A DNA stretch of 64,000 nt from BD2-11 clade cluster bacterium bin43 (GTDB lineage: Bacteria > Gemmatimonadota > Gemmatimonadetes > Longimicrobiales > Gaopeijiaceae): assembly GCA_002238605.1 (NCBI GenBank), contig MPMR01000015.1, positions 1-64,000 on the forward strand, written 5' to 3'. The translations under genes were made by a program, and so were the position numbers. The notes beneath the pieces were generated by a model. It was not told the origin of the DNA. It saw only the letters and a list, made by a program, of their open reading frames with translations, and made no database searches. Numbering within the stretch: position 1 is the first letter of the stretch; the number at the start of each line of letters is the position of its first letter. Shown in pieces: positions 18,360 through 27,861 of the stretch.

Positions 18360-18676
18360 GGCGGCGGCCGTTGCCCCGCAACTGTGCCCTCAAGGGCTCC
18401 CGCGGGCCTCCCGGGCCCCAATTTGGCACGGCACGGGCCTCCCGATCCGCCAGCGGCCCGGATCCACTACCTCCCTCTCCCCAATATCCCTCTTGTCCGC
18501 AGCCGCCCTCCACTGTTTCCGTCCCCCGCAATGCGCTTCTGCGGCGCAAGCTCCTAGGCGCGACTTGGAATCACGCTGGCCACCGACGACCGGCCCGATC
18601 ATGGCCCAACGGCAAGAACGGCAGATCGTGCAGTCCAGATTAGTCAGGCTGAGCCGCTGGCCGGGCTCCAGCCCTG
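18360..18676. other. Gene-free stretch between transposase relic and autotransporter
   Basis: No supported gene. It contains ACGGCAAGAACGGCAGATCG at 18609-18628, the start of a 27-bp exact match to 24477-24503 (same strand). The 3' end of the autotransporter frame on the minus strand may have been displaced into the end of this stretch. Confidence 0.5.
18609..18635. repeat. 27-bp repeat, copy 1
   Basis: Identical to 24477-24503, beginning ACGGCAAGAACGG and ending GTGCAGTC. The flanks differ. Its second copy lies about 40 bp before the deleted group II intron, so it may mark an intron or transposon boundary. Confidence 0.8.
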
Positions 18677-20962
18677 TCAGGTGGACTTTCTCCCCGAAGA
18701 GGCGCGCGGACAACGTGCCCGGCATGAGCGATTCCGGCTTCGAGCCCGCCGACGCAGGGACAGCTGGGCTCCCAGGCGGGCGATGGTGCCCCGGACGTCC
18801 TCGATCCTGAATTCGGCAAACGGCGCTAGGACGAGTGAGCCCGCGCGCGGCAGGATGCCGCGCAGGTCCAGGCCCGCTGAGTAGGCGGCCTCAGAACTCT
18901 CGCGCGAGACGCGGCCGCCGAGCAGCGCAAGCTCAAAGCCGCCGCGGCCCGCCGCAGACGCGTCCTCGCGCTGAAGCGCGGCCAGACCGGCGATGCGGAT
19001 CTTGGCGCCCACACGCATCTCGTGGGCGCCGCCTTCGACCCGAACGCCGGCGAACGGCGCGAGCGAGCCGGCCCCGTCGGCCAGCGAGAGACCGTAGTCG
19101 AGGTCGAGGCGCATCCGATCGGGCCGCCATGTGCTCGCCATGTCCGCCGATCCGGTCCCCGACGCCGCGAACGCGCGGCCCCGGCCACGAACGCCGCCCA
19201 GGCCCCGGCCGTCCCGACTCGCCCACAGGTCGTCCATCCGCCGGACGCCGCCGCCCCACTCGGGCTCGAACGTGAGACCGAAGCCCTGACTCCCCTGCCG
19301 TGAACCGCCGACGGCCAGGGACACCGAGGCGCCCCATTCCTCGAATCCCTCCTCCTGGTGGGCCACGAGCCAACGGCCAATCCCGTCCAGTCGCACCGAC
19401 CCGTTCGCGTCGCGCAGCTTGACGCTGCCGCCGACCTCCATGCCCGCGCCGGTCTCCTCGTCGTAGCCGCCCATGCGCGCGCCGATGTCCAGCCGCGGCT
19501 CGAACCGCACGGCCGAGCCGACCGCCGTGCCCAGCGTAAGTGCGAGCCGCGCCTGCGTCACGGCGGCGCTCACCCGGCTCGCTTCCGCCGTCGCCTCCCT
19601 CCCCAACAAGGCTGCAAAGGCGTCGACGAGGTCCGGCTCCAGCAGCCGGTTGTTGATCCCCATCTCATCGGCGGCGCGCGACAGGGCCACGCCCATCGTC
19701 AGGGATCCGACGCGCATGCCGGCCCCGGCGATCGCGTCGGACACGTCGCTATCCACGGAAAACCCGTCGGACCCTGTGGCCGCGCTGGAGTGGCGCCCGA
19801 GCCCATACCGGCCCCACAGACTCCAGCTCGACCCGCCCGGGCCGTCCGTCCCGGCCAGTTGGAGGTTGAATGAACCGCCGCGCCGCCAGCCCTCGGCCCC
19901 GCCCAACAACCCGCCGCCCAGGAACCCCTTTCCGAATGACCCGCGCCGCAACGCCCCCACCGTGCGGCCGAGCGCGCCGGAACGCCAGCCCGGCGCACCG
20001 AGATCGGCGAGGCCGGCGAGCCAAGCGCGCGCCACGCCGAAGCCGTCGCCCGCGCCCCCGAGGAGACCGCCCGCCCCAAGCGCCCGCGTCGGGCCTCGCG
20101 CGCCGTCGTCGTGGCCGACATCCGCCAACGACTCGTCCCGCAGTGCGCGCTCCGTCGCGAGCGTGGCCGCCTGGCCGACCAGGGCTTGGAGCGCGATCTC
20201 GCCGGACAGCACGTCCCGCCCACCGCGCACCAACGGCAAGGCGGCGTCCACCGCCTCACGGTCGGCCAGCAGGCCGGCCAGGTCACCGAGGGCCTTCCAC
20301 CTGGCTTCGCTCAACTCGAGCGTCTGGCCGCCAAGGGTCGCGAATGAAGGGGTCCGCATCCGGTCGAAGCGGCCCGTCACCACGCCCATCGCCACGGTGC
20401 GGCCGAACCCGGCCACCGAGCGTGCTATCCCTGTCAACGCCAGATCGCGGTCATCGGTGATCGTTACAGTCGCGCCCGACACAGTCAGGCTCGTCGCGCT
20501 CCCCGACACGGAGAGCGTCTCGTCGCCCTCCGCCAAAACGTCGTTCGTCGGCGTGAGCGTGAAGGTCGCCGTCCCGGTCGTGGTGCCGGCGGGAATCGTC
20601 AGCACGAAGTCGGCCACCATCGCGTAGTCCGTCCCCTCGGCTGCCGCGTCCGCCGCCGCGCCCACCGACACCGACACCATCGTGGGGCCGGGGAACGCGC
20701 CCCCGGTAAGCGCCGCCGTCACCGTTACCGTCGTCGCGTCCGCGTCCTCCGCCACCTCCGCCGGGCTCACGCTCAGCGCCAGACCCGTCGAGACCACGCT
20801 GTCGTCAGTAATCGTCACCGCCGCCGCCGTCTCGTCGTCGCGGATCGTGTCCGTGGCCGTAGACATCGCGGTCACGGCGACCGAGGTGCTCAGCGCCATC
20901 GCGCCGCCGGGGACGTTCCACAGCATCGCCGCGCTCAGGCAGACCGCGCAAGCTGTGTTCAT
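18677..20962 (-). CDS. Calx-beta domain protein with autotransporter-like beta-barrel
   Basis: The N-terminal part (residues about 50-175) is a Calx-beta-type module (EDADATTVTVTAALTGG, then IPAGTTTGTATFTLTP, then EGDETLSVSG and VTITDD). A glycine-rich linker follows, then from about residue 370 a predicted beta-barrel (SSWSLWGRYGLGRHSS, SAVRFEPRLDIGARMGGYDE, RMRLDLDYGLSLADG, LVLAPFAEFRIEDV). The barrel should sit in the outer membrane. Only one complete Calx-beta unit is left and the start (ATG 20962, with AAGGTGGG upstream) lacks a convincing signal peptide, so the gene is probably the trimmed 3' part of a longer one. After GAQLSLRR the C-terminus runs into about 30 arginine-rich residues, suggesting a lost stop. 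Confidence 0.6.
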   Translation of the reverse strand: MNTACAVCLSAAMLWNVPGGAMALSTSVAVTAMSTATDTIRDDETAAAVTITDDSVVSTGLALSVSPAEVAEDADATTVTVTAALTGGAFPGPTMVSVSVGAAADAAAEGTDYAMVADFVLTIPAGTTTGTATFTLTPTNDVLAEGDETLSVSGSATSLTVSGATVTITDDRDLALTGIARSVAGFGRTVAMGVVTGRFDRMRTPSFATLGGQTLELSEARWKALGDLAGLLADREAVDAALPLVRGGRDVLSGEIALQALVGQAATLATERALRDESLADVGHDDGARGPTRALGAGGLLGGAGDGFGVARAWLAGLADLGAPGWRSGALGRTVGALRRGSFGKGFLGGGLLGGAEGWRRGGSFNLQLAGTDGPGGSSWSLWGRYGLGRHSSAATGSDGFSVDSDVSDAIAGAGMRVGSLTMGVALSRAADEMGINNRLLEPDLVDAFAALLGREATAEASRVSAAVTQARLALTLGTAVGSAVRFEPRLDIGARMGGYDEETGAGMEVGGSVKLRDANGSVRLDGIGRWLVAHQEEGFEEWGASVSLAVGGSRQGSQGFGLTFEPEWGGGVRRMDDLWASRDGRGLGGVRGRGRAFAASGTGSADMASTWRPDRMRLDLDYGLSLADGAGSLAPFAGVRVEGGAHEMRVGAKIRIAGLAALQREDASAAGRGGFELALLGGRVSRESSEAAYSAGLDLRGILPRAGSLVLAPFAEFRIEDVRGTIARLGAQLSLRRRARSRNRSCRARCPRASSGRKST

Positions 20963-21087
20963 AATCTCAGCCCACCTTATTCATGAACTGCCGTGTCGAG
21001 GGTAAGGTGGGGGGCTGAGGGACCTCTCGCAACTCCCGCGAGGGCAGGTGTGGGCGGTTCCGGAGGCCAAAAACAGGGGTTCGGGTC

Positions 21088-21840
21088 CTAAAGGAGAATG
21101 TGCCAGTGCGCCGACGCGTCTCCGGTGATCATCGTGATCCGACGGCCCGAGACGGTGGAGCGCGCCGGGGTGCGGAGCACGCGTTCAGCAAGGCGCCGCG
21201 GGCTCCAGCCGGTGCCTGTCACGCGCTCCAGCACGGCGCTGGACGTGCATGATCTGGTAGCCGAAGCAGGCGGACCTGGTTGCAGGTCCACCCCCTTCTC
21301 GCACTTCCTGATCCCCTTGCCCCGGTTAGTGCCTCTTGCGGCGCGACGTGGCCGACAGGGCCGGGGCGACGACGCTTATCAGCTCGCCCAGATGGCCCTC
21401 TCTGCCTTTGCCGCGGCTTGCGGTACAGCGCCAGGATATCCTCGCCGGACACCTCTGCGGAGGGCATCGAAGTCAGCAGCCAGAAGGTGCGCGGGATGAG
21501 TTCGTCCGGCCGCTCGACGACGACCTGCACGACCCTGCCCGGTAGGGCGACTCGGACCCAGGTGCGGGGCTCGCCGCTAGCGGACGGCCTCGTTGTTCAG
21601 CGCATCCCAGACCACCGCGTCCATGGTCGGCAGCGTCAGGCGCTTCAGCACGGCGTTGTTGCGGACGCGGGCCACATAGTGCGTCCCCCGCTCCTCCAGC
21701 GCCGCCATCAGCGGCTCGCCGGAATATCCAGCGTCGAAGCGCAGGGCGGCGTTGCCGCACAGATGCAGCTCCGCCTTGTGCCACCAAGTGCCCCCCGCCC
21801 CCGGCTGATGCTCGCTGAGGGTCCTGCGGCGCGGGCGGCA
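21088..21840 (-). pseudogene. IS1380-type transposase remnant
   Basis: Pieces in several frames: HKAELHLCGNAALRFDAGYS and MAALEERGTHYVARVRNN (about 21790-21640), VVQVVVERPDELIPRTFWLL and SAEVSGEDILALYR (about 21530-21420), then GWSPRRLAERVLR and a final GDASAHWHILL (to 21088). The order fits the second half of an IS1380-like transposase; the first half is missing. Directly upstream (21928-21840) a different segment, MTDEAVAVLEEARE, may be a scrap of a recombinase, but it is too short to assign. Confidence 0.55.
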
Positions 21841-21929
21841 CCACCGTCTCCCTGTCCCCGGGGTTCGCTTCCCGCGCCTCCTCCAACACCGCTACCGCCT
21901 CGTCGGTCATCGGCGTGACGTGCGGCACT

Positions 21930-22423
21930 GCGGAGCCCCACCAAACCGCGCGTTCCCCGAAGGCGATCGTGGACCGCCGGGTTGGGATGCCACCCAGTTG
22001 CGTGAGCCGCGTAGCCGCCCACGTGTGGTGAAAGAAGGGGCAGACCCTCGCGGGACTGGAACCGAAGCCGGGCCTCTAGAGGCACTCGCTCCCGCGCAAG
22101 GTTGCTTCGGATTTCATGGACCTGCTCAAGGTGCTTTGCGAGCTTGGCGGCTGCGCTGCTACCAGCAACCCGGCGCAGTACAGCTCAGGAAGGCTCTGGA
22201 CAGCCGCTGCCGCAACGATCCCGCCTGATCCGAATCGGCGGGAGTCCGGCCCCGCCGATCCTGTAACACCAATCGCCACAGGCGGATACAGACGCGGACG
22301 CCCGGACTCAGCGCGCCGCATCGGTCTCTTCGACGTGCTCACGCGCTCCGAGGATGCCAGCGCACACGCTGCCGCCCAAGCGCTGCGCACCTGCACTGTT
22401 TCTCCGGCGGGCAAGGCGCCCCC
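21930..22423. other. Unassigned stretch
   Basis: About 490 bp without a recognised gene. Open frames here have no conserved features. It separates the IS1380 remnant from membrane-protein paralogue C. Confidence 0.4.
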
Positions 22424-23236
22424 TCAGCGTACGCTCAGCTCGAACTCCGCGAACCCGAAAACCGCCCAAGGCGCCCGGCTCGGGTCGTTGTGACCCGCCT
22501 GGGACACCAAGATCACATAAGTCCGGCCCTCGTAGCCGAACATCTCGAACGTCCTGGTGCCGAGCAGGCCGGTGGCAATGGCGGTATCGGTCTCCATGTC
22601 CATGATGGAGTATCCGTTGTAGTTGTCGCGGAAGTCGTCGGCCCGGATCCAGAACGGATACGGAGGGTAGAGATCCGCTTCCTTTCCCGGTTCCAACGGG
22701 TTGGTGAATTTGATGTTTCGGTTGTCTGCCATGGAAAGGTCATTGAACAGGCCGATCGAGTCGAGCGATTGGGGATCGACCTTGGCGAGCGTCTCGTCGC
22801 TCGCGACCGCACGGATCTCGCCATCCCGGATCTCTACACGCCACTCGGCGTCCCTGAGCAACTGCGTGTTCGCCGGGTACTCCTTCTGACCGATCCAGAC
22901 TGCGACCGGCGTGCCGGTGCCGTCAATTGCGATCCAATTGGTCGGCGCCGGGTCGATCTGTGGGTTGAGTCTGAGGTTTACCAATTGGTCATTCACGAAC
23001 CACAGGACGGCACCGAACACGGCGGCGCTGCCGCCCGCCTTGAACGACGCGACCGCCAACCGACTTCCCTCGACGCCGCCGAGGAACCGGTACAGACAGG
23101 CCGTCACCATCAGGCTCGCGCAGATCGCCGTGATGACGGGCGGCAGGTCTTGCCAGAGCGATACCGCAACGCCGATCGAGAACAGCGCGATCAAGCCGAG
23201 CAGGATCTGGGTTTCCGCCTTTACGCCGATGCTCAT
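22424..23236 (-). CDS. Membrane-anchored protein of unknown function, paralogue C (complete)
   Basis: The best preserved of three related genes. It starts with MSIGVKAETQILLGLIALFS after GGAGGACAC. Three membrane segments occupy the first 85 residues (second: VITAICASLMVTACLYRFLG). A soluble region of about 180 residues has NWIAIDGTGTPVAVWIGQ, AEWRVEIRDGEIRAVASD, FNDLSMADNRNIKF, PYPFWIRADDFRDNYNGYSI and AVFGFAEFELSV at the end. The soluble part is probably periplasmic. Nothing in it matches a domain known to me. Three related copies in 10 kb imply duplication, then decay in copy B. Confidence 0.75.
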   Translation of the reverse strand: MSIGVKAETQILLGLIALFSIGVAVSLWQDLPPVITAICASLMVTACLYRFLGGVEGSRLAVASFKAGGSAAVFGAVLWFVNDQLVNLRLNPQIDPAPTNWIAIDGTGTPVAVWIGQKEYPANTQLLRDAEWRVEIRDGEIRAVASDETLAKVDPQSLDSIGLFNDLSMADNRNIKFTNPLEPGKEADLYPPYPFWIRADDFRDNYNGYSIMDMETDTAIATGLLGTRTFEMFGYEGRTYVILVSQAGHNDPSRAPWAVFGFAEFELSVR

Positions 23237-23415
23237 GTGTCCTCCTCAACAGTTGGACCTTCGCTTACCGAGGGGCTGAGCGGCATCTGCTCCCAGCCAT
23301 ACCGGTGCCCGTCGTCACTGTCGATGCTCAACGCGACCGAGACCACGTGTCGAGCGGGAAGCTGGTGGCGCGGTCGCGCTGCTGGTGGGGCCTGTCATGA
23401 GAAGTTGCGAGGTGG

Positions 23416-24063
23416 TCAACCCAGCCCCTCGGCCTCCTTCATCAGACGCAGATGCATTAAGGCCTGCGCGAGGCCGCCCTCGCCCTCGCCCCAGGAAACC
23501 CGACCGCTGTCGTCGGCGTCGGTTCCCGACACGATAGCCTCGGTCATCGCAGCGATTTCCTCGGCGAGCGCCATGGCCGCTTCCAGATCGGTCGCGGCTG
23601 CCACTGCGGCTCCCTTCTCGACGATGCCCTCGGCCCAGGTGGCCACGTTCCGGCAGCTGGTCTGCACATGGATCGAGTGGGCTCTGACGGCGTGCGACGC
23701 ATCGTCTGATCGACCGGCCATCCCGATGTGGTCGGCACAGCCGGAGGCCGCCCGGGCGAGCCCGTATCCCTTGCCGGGTCCCCCATCGGAAGTCGACGGA
23801 TTGATCGCGTACAACAATTGGACAATGTGCCGTTGGATACCCGCGAGATCGCTGCTACCCACGGCCAGTTCGGCGTGCAGTGCCGCGACCTCCGCCTCGG
23901 CTTGGGCTGCGGCAAGCAGCCCGACGTTGTCCGGTGTGCCGTTGAACATGTCGGCGACGTGGCCGATATGACGGTGCGCGTCGCTCTGGGCCGACACGGC
24001 CGGCACCGCTACGAGGATGGCGGTCGTCAACGCCGCCGTCGCCAGAATCCTTGGGTTCGTCAT
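23416..24063 (-). CDS. Secreted helical protein of unknown function
   Basis: A 215-residue protein with a clear Sec signal peptide (MTNPRILATAALTTAILVAV, cleavage probably after AVSAQ). The mature part is alanine-rich and helical with histidines in SDAHRHIGHVADMFNG, a central GGPGKGYGLARAASG and two cysteines (GCADH, TSCRN) that could form a disulfide. A strong AAGGAGA ribosome binding site precedes ATG 24063. Likely periplasmic; no function is assigned. Confidence 0.7.
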   Translation of the reverse strand: MTNPRILATAALTTAILVAVPAVSAQSDAHRHIGHVADMFNGTPDNVGLLAAAQAEAEVAALHAELAVGSSDLAGIQRHIVQLLYAINPSTSDGGPGKGYGLARAASGCADHIGMAGRSDDASHAVRAHSIHVQTSCRNVATWAEGIVEKGAAVAAATDLEAAMALAEEIAAMTEAIVSGTDADDSGRVSWGEGEGGLAQALMHLRLMKEAEGLG

Positions 24064-24289
24064 GCCTGTTCTCCTTCCCAGTGGCTAATCGGTGGACGGT
24101 TTCGCCAACAAGGGAGTTCCACACTAACCGGTTGCGACCAGATATGCACGTTCAACCGCCGGAACCAATACCGGGGCAGCCCAGATCCACAGCGCCATCA
24201 TTGCCCGCATGTGCCCCAGAATCCAGAAGCGTACGAGTCTCGCGTTCGATGAAGCGCCGACGAATCGACCGCTCGCCCATCAAGAATGC

Positions 24290-24440
24290 GCTTCAGCCGC
24301 AGGACGCTCGCGAAGGGCTCTCCTGTGCCTACCTTGGCCAGGCCGCCGCGTTGGGATCCCGCAGCTGAACGGCAAACCAAGGCCGCCGGGCGACGAGACA
24401 TCCCCGGCCCGACCACTCCTTGAGGATGGCTCCGTGCACC
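24290..24440. repeat. Uninterrupted relative of the repeat split by IS21 copy 1
   Basis: Matches 14640-14734 followed by 16870-16945, at roughly 80 percent in the best part by eye. It gives the pre-insertion layout. No coding function is evident. Confidence 0.55.
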
Positions 24441-24476
24441 CCGATCTTCGGGTATGAGCGAATCAGACACAACCTG

Positions 24477-24503
24477 ACGGCAAGAACGGCAGATCGTGCA
24501 GTC
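24477..24503. repeat. 27-bp repeat, copy 2
   Basis: Exact match to 18609-18635. It lies just upstream of the reverse transcriptase remnant. Confidence 0.8.
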
Positions 24504-24544
24504 TCAGTTGAACTTAGACGATTCCTTGCAACTATTCAGGTCAT

Positions 24545-25311
24545 CTGCATCCTGCCCTTGGGCATCCCCTGCCTGAGGGACCGGGTTGCGCAGACGTCGG
24601 CAATGCTGGTGCCGTCGCCGATCTTCGAGGCGGACCTGGAGCCGGAGCAGTACGGATACCGGCCGGGACCAGGGAGCCCCGATCTCGCCGCTGTTGAGCA
24701 ACATCTACATGCGGCGGTTCATCCTTGGCTGGAAGGCGCTGGGTCATGCCCGGCGCTTCAGTGCGGAGATCGTGAACTACGCGGACGACTTCTGTGTGCT
24801 CGGAAAGGCACCGGCGGCGGAGATGCTGGCGGCGGTCAACCGGCTCATGGAACGACTGAAGCTGCCGGTCAACGCACAGAAGACCCGATGCCTCCGATGC
24901 CCCGAGGAGCCGATCGAGTTCCTTGGATACCGCATCGGCTGGAACTATCGCCCGACGGACGGAAGCCGGTACATCGGCACCCGGCCCAGCAAGGCGAGCA
25001 TTCAAAGCATACGCCGCAGGATCAGGGCGCAAACGGAGCCACGTTACGAGGGCTGTCCAGCAGAGGAGGTCGTAGGGCGTCTCAATCGGATGCTGTCCGG
25101 ATGGGCAAACTACTTCACACTCGGCCAGGTCAGTCCGGCCTACGCGGCTGTGGATGCGTACGCGGCCCTGCGGCTGCGACAGTGGTTCTGCCGGAAGCAC
25201 AAGGTGAAATCAGGAAGATACGTGCGATTTTCCCACCGATGGCTGTGGGAGGAATGCGGCCTCACGCGCCTTGCGCTTACGACACGACACCTTCCGTGGG
25301 CGAAGGCATGA
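24545..25311 (+). pseudogene. ltrA: Group II intron reverse transcriptase/maturase, internally deleted
   Basis: The first part (24545-24662) has the RT start LPLGIPCLRDRVAQTSAML and FEADLEPEQYGYRPG. The sequence then jumps frame to QGAPISPLLSNIYMRRFILG, skipping about 100 residues of fingers and palm. YADDF, the polymerase active site, is present near 24780, and FLGYRIGWNY follows. The maturase (X) domain is present: RRRIRAQTEP, LNRMLSGWANYFTLGQ and WLWEECGLTRL to the stop at 25311. The deletion removes the first catalytic aspartate region, so it is not active as it stands. Confidence 0.85.
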
Positions 25312-25321
25312 TCCCGACTGA

Positions 25322-25354
25322 GAGCCGGATGCGGGAGATCCGCACGTCCGGTTC
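25322..25354 (+). ncRNA. Group II intron domain V
   Basis: A 33-nt hairpin. Its 5' arm GAGCCGGATGCGGGAG pairs with the 3' arm CGCACGTCCGGTTC in the arrangement of class C introns. It lies 10 bp after the RT stop, the expected position. The intron 3' end should be about 30-40 nt further on. The 5' intron RNA was not located. Confidence 0.85.
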
Positions 25355-25735
25355 GATGAGCGGGGGCTGGAAACGTGACTACGGGAGCCGGTCTGCGGCC
25401 CGGAGCGAAAGCGACGGAATAGCCACCGGACCCTACGGTCGGCGCGCCAGCCCTCGACTCCACCGGGATTTTCGCCTCGGGCGATCCGCCGATGAGCTTC
25501 CGGCGGCAGCTCTCTCAGGTCGCGCTCATGTTTCCAACACCCTGCCGAGGCTCTGCCCACAAATCAAGACGCGGATTGGCGTTACCGGCCATGCAAAACT
25601 TCACAGATGTGGCCGTCGAAATCTGCACACTTCCGGGCCCGAGGAGCGGAAGCGGTAGGGGGTTGGATCCGAGGTTGGCGGGTGTTGCGGGACGGGCTGG
25701 GCAATCTTGCGTCTCCATTGAACGGAGGAGGCGCA

Positions 25736-26774
25736 GTGATCGAGAGAGAGAAACGGGTGCTCTTGCGACATTATCTCGAGCAGGGGATGTCAAAGGCCGA
25801 GATCGCGCGGCAGCTGGAGATCAGCAGGCGGACGGTGTACAACTGGATCGAAGCGGGGGAGCTGGACCGAGGTGCGGACAGCAAGGCGGTAAGGTACGGG
25901 CCCAGGCCACGGCGGCCGTCGAAGCTCGACCCCTACAAGGGCATCATCGACGCGCGCCTGGCCGAGTATCCGAAGCTGAGCGCCGTGCGTCTGTTCAACG
26001 AGGTGCGGGCGGCGGGCTTCGGAGGCGGCTACGGGCGGGTGAAGCGCTACGTGCGCGAGGTCCGGCCGCGGGAGCCTGTGGAGCCGGTCCGGAGGTTCGA
26101 GACCGCTCCGGGCCACCAGGGCCAGGTGGACTTCGCTGACTTCCGGCTGCCGTGGGGCAAGCGGCACGCGCTGATCGTGGTGCTGGGCTATTCGCGGCGG
26201 ATGTGGTTGAGGTTCCACGAGCGCCAGACGATGCCGGTCGTGATGCGGGGGCTGGAGGCGTCGTTCGCCTACTTCGGCGGCGTGCCGTCGGAGTTGCTGT
26301 TCGACCAGATGAAGGCCGTCATCACCGGCGACAAGCGGGACGAAGGGCGGACGGCTGATCGAGAACCCGGAGTTCCTGCGCTTCAGCCGCCACTGGCGCT
26401 TCCGGATCCGCGCATGCCGTCCGTACCGGGCCCAGACGAAGGGGAAGGTCGAGCGGCCGGTCCGCTATATCCGGGACAACTTCTTCTACGGTCAGGAGTT
26501 CGTGTCCGACGACGACCTCAACACGCGGATCCTGCTGTGGCTCGATGGCGTGGCGAACGTTCGGATCCACGGTACGCTGAAGGAGCGCGTGGCGGACCGG
26601 TTCGACCGCGAGAGGCCAAGCTTGAGTCCCCTGGCTCCCTGGCCCTACCGTCCCGTGGCGCCGCGGCACGAGTCTTGGACGACACAGACTGAAGCACCGT
26701 CGGCGTTCCCCGTCGCGGAGGTTGAGCGCCGTCCGCTGTCCGAGTACGCCGGGATCACGGGAGAGATCTCGTGA
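25736..26774 (+). pseudogene. istA: IS21 transposase IstA, one-base insertion
   Basis: GTG start at 25736 with GGAGGAGG upstream. The frame matches the intact IstA (RHYLEQGMSKAEIARQLE, QVDFADFRLPWGKRHALIVV, FDQMKAVITGDKRDEG) to about 26345. An extra G there shifts the frame. The correct text resumes in another frame as RLIENPEFLRFSRHWRFRIR and ends SEYAGITGEIS at 26774. All three acidic residues are still encoded. Confidence 0.85.
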
Positions 26775-27572
26775 AGGCGCGGTCCCGGAGCACGCGCATC
26801 GCGGCCCAATTGGCCGATCTTAAGATGCCCGGCGCCCTGGAGGCCCTCGATGACGTGCTCGCAGACGTGGACGGCGGCGGAGCCACCGCGGCCGAAGCCA
26901 TCGAACGACTGCTGGCCGCCCAGATCACGCTGCGCAACAGCCGGCGCCTCGCCACGGCGATGCGGTCAAGCCGTCTTCCGGCGATCAAGACACTCGCGGA
27001 CTTCGACTTCAGCTTCCAGCCCTCAGTCAAGCGGGAACAGATCGACTCGCTCCACGAACTCGGGTTCCTGGAACGGAAGGAGAACGTGGTCTTCCTCGGC
27101 CCGCCCGGCGTCGGCAAGACGCACCTCGCGATCAGCCTGGCCATCACCGCCGCCGAGAGCGGCTGCCGAGTCTACTACGGAACGCTGACCGACCTCATTG
27201 ACTCCCTCGAAGAGGCCCAGGCCGCCGGCCGGCTCAACCACCGGCTCAAGACCCTCACCCACCCAGCGCTCCTGGTCGTGGACGACCCGTAGCGGCGCCA
27301 TCCTGTTCTTCCAGCTCGTCAACCGCCGCTACGAGCATGCCTCGACCGTGGTCACCTCGAACAAGGGCTTCGAGCAGTGGGGCGAGATCCTGCACGACGA
27401 GGTCATGGCCGCCGCGCTGCTGGACCGGCTGCTCCACCGCTGCCACATCGTCAACATCCGGGGCAACAGCTACCGGATGCGACGCCACATGGAGCTCTCC
27501 AAAGCCATCCACCCCACGGCCTCCCGCGCCGTCTCCGCGGAGCACGCCGGCAACGGGGAAACAGGGTCATGA
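26771..27572 (+). pseudogene. istB: IS21 helper ATPase IstB, 20-bp deletion in Walker B
   Basis: Walker A FLGPPGVGKTHLA is intact. After LLVVD, about 20 bp encoding the EIGYLPV part of Walker B is missing compared with the intact copy, and a TAG stop appears at 27290-27292. The remainder continues in a different frame (SGAILFFQLVNRRYEHAST, NIRGNSYRMRRH) to 27572. It overlaps istA by 4 bp. Confidence 0.85.
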
Positions 27573-27692
27573 CAGGTGTCCGGACTCCATCGGGAGCCCC
27601 CGCTCCGGTCGCTTCGCTTCCTGCGCGGCGCCTCCCGAAAAGTGTGCATTTTTCAATGGCCAGAAGTGTGCACTTTTCGGTGGCCATTGACA

Positions 27693-27861
27693 GCGCGGCC
27701 TCCGCGCGAGAGGCCGTCGCCTTCCGGGCGTGCAGGCGCGTCCAGATCTCGTACTCGAGCAGTCGGCTCGAAACGAGCGTCTCCGTCCAAAACGAGGCCG
27801 CGGGTCGCCGGTCTTCCGCGAACAAATGGGCCAAGGCGACCGAGGTGTCGACGTAGATCAA
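27693..27861 (-). pseudogene. vapC: VapC-type PIN toxin, truncated by IS21
   Basis: Starts MIYVDTSVALAHLFAEDR, a typical PIN-domain opening with the first catalytic aspartate, then SRLLEYEIWTRLHAR with the conserved glutamate. The frame runs into the end of the IS21 element after about 56 residues. The later acidic residues of the PIN nuclease are gone and are not found on the other side of the element. The start overlaps the antitoxin stop by 4 bp. Confidence 0.8.

Larger units (their letters stand above)
25582..27692 (+). mobile_element. IS21-family insertion sequence, copy 2 (decayed)
   Basis: Ends TTACCGGCCATGCAAAACTT at 25582 and, complemented, TGTCAATGGCC at 27692 match those of the copy at 14735-16860, in opposite orientation. 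Both genes are broken. Flanking bases share at most GCG, so a normal target duplication is absent. The right end sits inside vapC, while the left end abuts intron-related sequence, which suggests a deletion or recombination beside the element. Confidence 0.85.

Noticed and set aside
22076-22414. 112-codon minus-strand frame between IS1380 remnant and paralogue C
   Set aside because: Low-complexity, no ribosome binding site, no conserved features.
24545-25311. Reverse transcriptase as a retron or diversity-generating retroelement
   Set aside because: The C-terminal maturase domain and adjacent domain V identify a group II intron. No template/variable repeat pair or msr/msd was recognised.
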